Shown piece after piece: positions 14,324-18,899 of a stretch of DNA of 18,899 nt. Position 1 is the first letter of the stretch. Every line of letters starts with the position of its first letter. The DNA comes from Clostridiales bacterium UBA1763. GTDB lineage: Bacteria > Bacillota > Clostridia > Oscillospirales > Oscillospiraceae. The stretch lies in contig DCHB01000048.1 of the NCBI GenBank assembly GCA_002314685.1, forward strand, positions 1 through 18,899, read 5' to 3'. The notes under the pieces were generated by a model. That model saw only the letters and a program-made list of their open reading frames with translations. It was not told the origin of the DNA and did no database searches. A program made the translations under genes and the position numbers.

Positions 14324-14348
14324 GCGCAAAATCTCGAAATTTTTGCGC
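14324..14348. promoter_or_regulatory. Candidate operator dyad GCGCAAAA-N9-TTTTGCGC
   Basis: A perfect 8+8 inverted repeat in the otherwise featureless AT-rich gap (14173-14489). Further half-site-like words follow (ATGCACAAATC, TCGCACAAAATC at about 14357-14385). It shares TGCGCAA/TTGCGCA with the dyad in front of the DeoR-type regulator gene. It lies about 72 bp upstream of the candidate -35. Confidence 0.45.
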
Positions 14349-14489
14349 ATAAATTAAAAGCTATTATGCACAAATCGCACAAAATCTATGAAAAAATTTT
14401 TACATATTCTCTTTGTAACTTTTTCCAATTTAGAAAAGAAAATCGCCGTAAGCGTTGAAAATACGACATTTTCAGCGATAACGGCGCAT

Positions 14490-14528
14490 AAAAAGTGCGC
14501 CCGTCCTTTTGCAGTTAAGGACGGGCGC
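14490..14528 (-). terminator. Strong terminator of the flavin reductase / dehydrogenase unit
   Basis: GCGCCCGTCCTT and AAGGACGGGCGC form a perfect 12-bp stem with an 8-nt loop. In the minus direction it is followed by ACTTTTTATG. It lies 25 bp after the stop of the dehydrogenase gene and separates it from the TIM-barrel operon. Confidence 0.88.
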
Positions 14529-14553
14529 GGTATCGGAGAGAACAGTGCGCGAT

Positions 14554-15798
14554 TTACTCAAAATCCAGCACTCTGAGCATACGGATAAGGGTGAGTCTGT
14601 TGCGGATTGCGGCGGAAATGCAGAGCATTTCCTCTGCAAGCTCGGGCTTTATGCCCACGTGCTCGGGCAGGTACTTGCAGTTACAGCCCTTGTAGAGAGC
14701 CTCCATCTCCTCGGCGGAGGGGATAGCGTCGATAAGAGCCTTGATCTCGTCCCAGTGGTCAACGATGCTCTGCGGGTCAAAGGTGCCGAGAACGTCAGCG
14801 GAGTTTTCCTTTATGATGCCCGCGGCGAGTCTTTCACCGAACTTCTCGGTAATCCATTCGTCACTCAGCGGCTCGAATGCCTTTGCCTTGGGAGTGGGCA
14901 GGGCGGCGAGCTCGTGATACTTCTTGATGCAGGCGTAGGTGCCGACACCGACACATTCGCCGTGGATGCCCTCTGCACCCTCGAAGCGCGGCGGCTGCAT
15001 CTCAACGAGGTGAGCCATGAGGTGCTCTGCACCCGATGCGGCTCTTGAATGATTGAGAAGCTGCATTGTAAGTCCCGACTTCATCTGCGCCATGGTCATT
15101 GCCTCGTGGTCGGCAACGCCGGTCGCGGCGTATTTGTCCGCCGCCTCGCGCATGATGTCGAGTGCCTCCTTTGCGAGGTCGGATACCATGGGGCAGTAGT
15201 ATTCGTTTGCGACTATCTTGGAGATTTTCCAGTCGGTTATGGAGATGTACTTTGAGAGGATGTCGTTAATGCCGCTTGATACGAGTCTTGCGGGTGCACC
15301 CTTGATGATGTCGAGGTCGGTTACGACCAGAACGGGTGCGCACATGGCGGTGGACTTCTTCTGTCCGTTGAGTATTGCCGAGCAGATGTTTGCGGTGAAG
15401 CCGTCGGAGGAGGCGAGTGTGGGCACTGCGACGAAGGGGATGCCCAGCTTGAAGGCGGGGTAGCGTCCGAAGTCCATAATTGTGCCTGCACCGTATGCGA
15501 CTATAACCTCGGGATTCTCGAGCTTTTCCATCATCTCCTCGATGACGGTGTCCTCTGCGCGAAGACCCTTTGCCTCGAGCACGATTTCCTGATCTGCCTT
15601 GACGTGCTTGCCCTCGGTCAGAGCGTAAATCATGGAGTCGTAAACGACAACGCGCTTCTTGTCGGCGAGACCGACATCTGCCATGTACTGTTCAAAGTTT
15701 GCTATCGCGCCTGCTTCGACAACGACCTTTTTTGTCTCGAGAGTATGCTCTCTGCCGCAAACGCATTTGCCTACGTATTTTTCACAATCCATTATCAT
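14554..15798 (-). CDS. sn-Glycerol-1-phosphate dehydrogenase-family enzyme (EgsA/AraM-like)
   Basis: 414 residues, ATG at 15798 (AAAGGAG 10 nt upstream). Features of bacterial G1PDH (AraM) enzymes: an N-terminal Cys-rich CxCGREH segment (residues ~12-18), the nucleotide-binding AYGAGTIMDFGRY (~101-113), VPTLASSDGFTANICSAI (~125-141), and metal ligands Asp179 (GINDILSK), His259 (SGAEHLMAH) and His279 (GIHGECVG). These enzymes interconvert dihydroxyacetone phosphate and sn-glycerol-1-phosphate with NAD(P)H and a divalent metal. Another ketose- or polyol-phosphate substrate is possible given the neighbouring kinase and second paralogue. It follows the flavin reductase gene by 20 bp and ends at a strong terminator. 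Confidence 0.83.
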   Translation of the reverse strand: MIMDCEKYVGKCVCGREHTLETKKVVVEAGAIANFEQYMADVGLADKKRVVVYDSMIYALTEGKHVKADQEIVLEAKGLRAEDTVIEEMMEKLENPEVIVAYGAGTIMDFGRYPAFKLGIPFVAVPTLASSDGFTANICSAILNGQKKSTAMCAPVLVVTDLDIIKGAPARLVSSGINDILSKYISITDWKISKIVANEYYCPMVSDLAKEALDIMREAADKYAATGVADHEAMTMAQMKSGLTMQLLNHSRAASGAEHLMAHLVEMQPPRFEGAEGIHGECVGVGTYACIKKYHELAALPTPKAKAFEPLSDEWITEKFGERLAAGIIKENSADVLGTFDPQSIVDHWDEIKALIDAIPSAEEMEALYKGCNCKYLPEHVGIKPELAEEMLCISAAIRNRLTLIRMLRVLDFE

Positions 15799-15818
15799 AG
15801 CTGTATATCTCCTTTTAG

Positions 15819-16313
15819 TTAAATGGTATCAAGTCTTGCATAGCCGTCGAAGGCGAAAACCTGCTTTACCTCGGGGTTGCCGCGGATTGCGACGACCTCG
15901 GCGATGTATAGCTCGTGGTCTGCCGCCTGAGTGTGATTTACGAGCCTGCACTCGAAAACAACTCTGCTGTTTGCGACGACCTCGGGCACAATAACGCTTG
16001 CCTTCTCGGCGGGAATATTAAACTCGCTTTTCTTGTCGGTTGTTCTGCCGCTGCATCTGCCGCAGTTAAGTGCCGCCTGCTTGACATCCTCACCGACTAT
16101 GCTCAGGGCAAACTCGCCCGTCGCCTCTATCCGTGAGCCGCTTAAGCCCTTGCGGCTGAGGCATACGCCTATTGTCGCGGGGTGATTTGAAAGGTATGTC
16201 CACCATGAAATTGCCATGAAGTTTGTGCTTCCGTCCTCCTTCAGCGTTGAGAGCAGAGCGAAGGGTGCGGGTGCTGTGAGGCGCTGTGCCTGTCCGAGGG
16301 TTAAATCCGTCAT
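15819..16313 (-). CDS. Flavin reductase family protein (FMN-binding split barrel)
   Basis: 164 residues. The chosen start is ATG 16313, because GGGAG lies 8 nt before it; the in-frame ATG at 16328 overlaps that ribosome site. The sequence follows the flavin-reductase-like split-barrel pattern: APFALLSTLKEDGSTNFMAISWWTYLSNHPATIGVCLSRKG (residues ~18-59), GEFALSIVGED, a CGRCSGRTTDKKSEF loop, VVFECRLVNHTQAADHELYIAEVVAI and a C-terminal AFDGYARL. Such proteins bind FMN and either reduce flavin with NAD(P)H or act as flavoprotein partners. It is the first gene of a two-gene unit with a strong promoter, divergent from the regulator. A redox link to the downstream dehydrogenase is possible but unproven. 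Confidence 0.83.
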   Translation of the reverse strand: MTDLTLGQAQRLTAPAPFALLSTLKEDGSTNFMAISWWTYLSNHPATIGVCLSRKGLSGSRIEATGEFALSIVGEDVKQAALNCGRCSGRTTDKKSEFNIPAEKASVIVPEVVANSRVVFECRLVNHTQAADHELYIAEVVAIRGNPEVKQVFAFDGYARLDTI

Positions 16314-16348
16314 TGAACCATCTCCCATAGTTATTTTTACACGACTAT

Positions 16349-16377
16349 AAGATAAATAAAAATTGCTATTAAGTCAA
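16349..16377 (-). promoter_or_regulatory. Sigma-A promoter of the flavin reductase / dehydrogenase unit
   Basis: On the minus strand TTGACT (16377-16372), a 17-bp spacer and TATCTT (16354-16349), about 36 bp before the start codon. This is one of the best promoters in the window. Confidence 0.72.
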
Positions 16378-16425
16378 TCGGCAGAAACGGGGAAAATCAG
16401 CCGAAAGAACGGTTTTTGACCGAAA

Positions 16426-16442
16426 TTGCGCATTTCACGCAA
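16426..16442. promoter_or_regulatory. TTGCG-N7-CGCAA dyad in the divergent intergenic region
   Basis: TTGCGCATTTCACGCAA lies about 50 bp upstream of the minus-strand -35. It is built from the same half-site as the dyads at 14324 and 16594 but with opposite half-site orientation. A related CGCAAATTCG follows at 16461-16470. Possibly bound by the adjacent DeoR-type protein. Confidence 0.35.
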
Positions 16443-16557
16443 AACAGATGAAAAAATGCACGCAAATTCGAGATATTATTTGTCAATATCAATAAAAATT
16501 TTCTAAAATTTCTCCATAGAATAAAAGCTGATTTTACAAGACTTTTTGAAAATTGTG

Positions 16558-16566
16558 TGGTAAAAT
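16558..16566 (+). promoter_or_regulatory. Extended -10 promoter candidate of the deoR-type gene
   Basis: TGGTAAAAT fits TGn plus a -10 hexamer with little -35 sequence at the right spacing. A start near 16573 would put the 16594 dyad just inside the transcript, suited to autorepression. Confidence 0.45.
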
Positions 16567-16593
16567 GCGAGCATGGAGAATTATTTTTGCTCC

Positions 16594-16609
16594 TGCGCAA
16601 AATTGCGCA
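16594..16609. promoter_or_regulatory. Near-perfect operator dyad TGCGCAA-AA-TTGCGCA
   Basis: A 7+7 inverted repeat with a 2-bp centre, between the putative promoter and the GGAGGC ribosome site of the regulator gene. Its size and place are what one expects of a DeoR-family autorepressor site. Confidence 0.55.
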
Positions 16610-16634
16610 TTCTGATACACGGAGGCAGACGGCA

Positions 16635-17387
16635 ATGAAAACGGGAGACAGAGAACAGATAATCATAGGTCTTCTCGAGAGCAGAGGGGAAATTTCCGTT
16701 GAGGAGCTGAGCTCCATGGTGAACGTGTCCGCGTCAACCCTGCGCAAGCAGCTTGCACTCATGCAGTCGAAGGGGCTCATTATCCGCACCTACGGCGGCG
16801 TTATGTCCGTAAACCCCGTGCCCGACGAGTCGTTTGACAATAAGCTGCATAAGAATGTCGCCGAAAAGCGCCGTATTGCGGATAAGGCGCGCACCCTTCT
16901 GCGTGACGGTATGTCCGTATCCCTCGGAAGCGGTACGACTGTGTATGCGCTGTGCAATCTCATGGACGATATGTCGGGGCTGACCGTTTACACAAACTCG
17001 ATGCAGACAGCCGATTACCTCGCACGCGTCGCGGCACTCGAGGTGCATATTGCAAGCGGTGTTATCCGTCATCACACGGGCACTATAATAGGCAACGAGG
17101 TCAGAAACTATTTCAACAGGCTTGATGCGGAGTACGCCTTCGTAAGCTGTGACGCGATTGACGCCGACGGCGTTGTTTACAGCGATAACATGGCGGTTGC
17201 GACAAGCGAGCAGTCGGTTATTACAAACGCAAAGCACAAATACGTTCTGTGCGACTCGTCAAAGCTGGGCAAAAGGTCGGTGGGCAAGATTACGACGCTG
17301 TCCGAGTGCGACGGGCTTATTACGGGCAAAAGCGACAGCGAATTTGCCGAGCTTTTCCGCTACATGACGAAGCTCATTCTTGTGTAA
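16635..17387 (+). CDS. DeoR/GlpR-family transcriptional regulator
   Basis: 250 residues, ATG at 16635 with GGAGGC 8-9 nt upstream; the upstream in-frame start at 16557 would precede the promoter and operator. Residues ~5-55 are the winged helix-turn-helix (REQIIIGLLESRGEISVEELSSMVNVSASTLRKQL...IIRTYGGV, with TYGGV in place of the usual THGGA). Residues ~75-235 are the DeoR sensor domain, with VSLGSGTTVYALCNLM, YTNSMQTADYLA, and a C-terminal KYVLCDSSKLGKRSVGKITTLSECD. These proteins repress catabolic operons and release DNA when a sugar phosphate binds. Divergent placement beside the kinase/dehydrogenase genes makes it their likely regulator, with a phosphorylated pathway intermediate as effector (inference). 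Confidence 0.9.
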   Translation: MKTGDREQIIIGLLESRGEISVEELSSMVNVSASTLRKQLALMQSKGLIIRTYGGVMSVNPVPDESFDNKLHKNVAEKRRIADKARTLLRDGMSVSLGSGTTVYALCNLMDDMSGLTVYTNSMQTADYLARVAALEVHIASGVIRHHTGTIIGNEVRNYFNRLDAEYAFVSCDAIDADGVVYSDNMAVATSEQSVITNAKHKYVLCDSSKLGKRSVGKITTLSECDGLITGKSDSEFAELFRYMTKLILV

Positions 17388-17408
17388 TCGACAAATTATA
17401 AACAATTA

Positions 17409-17437
17409 TTGCAATAAAAAATTTCTTATGATAATAT
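17409..17437 (+). promoter_or_regulatory. Sigma-A promoter of iorA
   Basis: TTGCAA (17409-17414), a 17-bp spacer and TAATAT (17432-17437), in an AT-rich stretch after the regulator gene. It would give a leader of about 100 nt. Confidence 0.65.
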
Positions 17438-17452
17438 CTAAGCAAATAGGGG

Positions 17453-17483
17453 ACAGCAAACTGCCGAAGGGGCGGTTTGCTGT
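17453..17483 (+). promoter_or_regulatory. Stable hairpin near the 5' end of the iorA leader
   Basis: ACAGCAAACTGCC pairs with GGCGGTTTGCTGT (12 Watson-Crick pairs and one G-T) around a GAAGG loop, about 10 nt from the predicted transcript start and with no T-run after it. It may stabilise the mRNA, or be a terminator of the regulator transcript without a good tail. It is followed by AT-rich ACAATTT(T) tandem units (17506-17530) leading into GAGGTG. Confidence 0.5.
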
Positions 17484-17542
17484 TCGTGGTATATGAGCTG
17501 ATTTAACAATTTACAATTTTACAATTTTACGAGGTGAAGTAC

Positions 17543-18899
17543 ATGAAACAACTGTTATCAGGCAACGAGGCAATCGCCAGAGGTGTGTATGAGGCAGGCG
17601 TAAAGGTCTGCGCGGCATACCCCGGAACCCCCAGCACGGAGATTTTTGAAACGCTCCCCATGTATAAGGACGCACTTTACTGCGAATGGGCACCCAACGA
17701 GAAGGTTTCCGTTGAGGTCGCTTACGGCGCATCAATCGCGGGTGCGAGAAGCTTTTCGGCTATGAAGCACGTCGGCATGAATGTTGCCGCAGACCCCATT
17801 TTCACCGCGGCATACAACGGCGTCGGCGGCGGCTTTGTTATAGTCACAGCCGATGACCCGAGTCTGCACTCATCTCAGAATGAGCAGGATAACCGCTGGT
17901 ACGCACTCCACGCAAAGATGCCCTGCATTGAGCCGTCCGACTCTCAGGAATGCAAGGACTTTGTAAAAGAGGCGTTTGAAATTTCCGAAAAATTCGATAT
18001 GCCCGTTATCTTCAGAACGACCACAAGAGTTTCCCACTCCAAGAGTCTCGTTGAGCTCGGCGAGCGCACGGAGGTCGAAATTCCCGAGTACAAAAAGAAC
18101 GCACAGAAGTTTATGTGCACCCCCGCATTCGCATACAGAAACAGAGCAAAGCTCGAGGAAAACATGAAGGCACTCGCCGAGTACAGCAACGAGTCTCCTC
18201 TGCAGAAGCTCGAGATGAACGGCGGCAAAATAGGCGTTATCACCGCGTCTATCAGCTATGAGTACGCAAAGGATGCCTTCCCCGAGGATACCTCCTTCTT
18301 AAAGCTCGGTCTTACAAATCCCATGCCCATGAAGCTCGTGAAGGAGTTTGCCTCCAAGGTTGAAAAGCTCTATGTTGTTGAGGAGCTTGACGGCTTCATG
18401 GAGCAGCAGATTAAGGCGGCGGGCATTGACTGCATCGGCAAGGAGCTTGTCAGCCCCATGTACGAGCTCAATCCCCAGCTTCTCAAGGAGCAGGTGTTCG
18501 GCATCAAGCCCGAGACCGTCGATGTCGGCGTGAAGGCGGTTTCCCGTCCTCCCGCACTCTGCCCCGGCTGTCCGCACAGAGGCTTCTTCTACACGATGTC
18601 AAAGAACAAGAATTTCATCGTAGCGGGCGATATAGGCTGCTACACTCTCGGCGGCGCGGCACCTCTTTCTGCCTGCGACAGCGTCGTCTGCATGGGCGGC
18701 GGCTTCTCCGTCGGCGCGGGCATAGCAAGAACGGTTGCACTCACAGGTCAGACCGATAAAAAGGTGTTCGGCGTTGTCGGCGACTCCACCTTCTTCCACA
18801 GCGGCATGACGGGTGCGGCAGAGATAATTTACAACAACGCAAGCATGATTCCCGTCGTGCTCGATAACCACATCACGGGCATGACAGGTCATCAGGATA
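17543..18899 (+). CDS. iorA: Indolepyruvate ferredoxin oxidoreductase, alpha subunit (3' truncated by window)
   Basis: ATG at 17543 with GAGGTG 6 nt upstream; the frame stays open for 452 codons to the window end. The enzyme oxidatively decarboxylates aryl pyruvates from aromatic amino acid transamination, using thiamine diphosphate and reducing ferredoxin in anaerobes. The N-terminal pyrimidine-binding domain reads QLLSGNEAIARGVYEAGVKV...YPGTPSTEIFE, then WAPNEKVSVEVAYGASIAGARSF and MKHVGMNVAADPIFTAAYNG. A transketolase-C-like part follows. From about residue 340 the thiamine-binding domain shows LCPGCPHRGFFY, AGDIGCYTLG, CMGGGFSVGAGIA and GVVGDSTFFHSGMTG...LDNHITGMTGHQ. Full IorA has ~580-600 residues with a ferredoxin-like C-terminus, which is outside the window. 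iorB probably follows. A paralogue of IorA cannot be excluded. Confidence 0.93.
   Translation, partial: MKQLLSGNEAIARGVYEAGVKVCAAYPGTPSTEIFETLPMYKDALYCEWAPNEKVSVEVAYGASIAGARSFSAMKHVGMNVAADPIFTAAYNGVGGGFVIVTADDPSLHSSQNEQDNRWYALHAKMPCIEPSDSQECKDFVKEAFEISEKFDMPVIFRTTTRVSHSKSLVELGERTEVEIPEYKKNAQKFMCTPAFAYRNRAKLEENMKALAEYSNESPLQKLEMNGGKIGVITASISYEYAKDAFPEDTSFLKLGLTNPMPMKLVKEFASKVEKLYVVEELDGFMEQQIKAAGIDCIGKELVSPMYELNPQLLKEQVFGIKPETVDVGVKAVSRPPALCPGCPHRGFFYTMSKNKNFIVAGDIGCYTLGGAAPLSACDSVVCMGGGFSVGAGIARTVALTGQTDKKVFGVVGDSTFFHSGMTGAAEIIYNNASMIPVVLDNHITGMTGHQD

Noticed and set aside
14554..15798. Archaeal-type ether-lipid synthesis from the G1PDH-like genes
   Set aside because: No GGGPS/PcrB-like or prenyl genes are present; the kinase, permease and DeoR context indicates catabolism.

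Overview
The window looks like chromosomal DNA of a strictly anaerobic, GC-rich Clostridia of the gut Oscillospiraceae/Ruminococcaceae type. This is inferred from strong AGGAGG-type ribosome sites, the two-subunit-type indolepyruvate:ferredoxin oxidoreductase, a VTC/DUF4956/Cthe_2159-like module, and intergenic heptamer-armed repeats. No species can be named from sequence alone.

Region 1 (1-3850): the 3' end of metG with its terminator, then three side-by-side copies (594-1210) of a structured non-coding repeat. A terminator follows, then an isolated, tightly coupled three-gene phage-type cassette: holin, tail-fibre/baseplate-like protein, and N-acetylmuramoyl-L-alanine amidase with a peptidoglycan-binding domain. 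A 16-bp perfect inverted repeat ends it. Region 2 (3906-7235, minus strand): an overlapping operon of a VTC-domain protein, a DUF4956 membrane protein and a large secreted beta-helix lipoprotein, which starts at TTG inside the preceding stop. Region 3 (7224-8518, minus): a FliB-type lysine-N-methylase with its own promoter, then a fourth copy of the repeat and a bidirectional terminator.

Region 4 (8536-16313, minus) is the most interesting part. The flavin reductase and a glycerol-1-phosphate-dehydrogenase-like enzyme form one unit, closed by a strong terminator. Next comes a four-gene unit: an unassigned TIM-barrel protein, an ethanolamine-permease-like APC transporter, an FGGY carbohydrate kinase and a second, diverged dehydrogenase. 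A terminator and a small unrecognised ORF end the region. A DeoR-family regulator (16635-17387, plus) is divergent from it. Together they look like a catabolic locus (uptake, phosphorylation, oxidation/reduction, C-C or isomerase chemistry, phospho-effector-sensing repressor), but the substrate cannot be read from the sequence. TTGCG/CGCAA dyads occur in the intergenic regions that would be controlled.

Region 5 (17409-18899, plus): a good promoter, a leader hairpin and the first 452 codons of iorA, running off the window.

Candidates for undescribed biology are the Region 4 pathway and its proposed operator, the heptamer-armed repeat family, and the stand-alone lysis/tail cassette.
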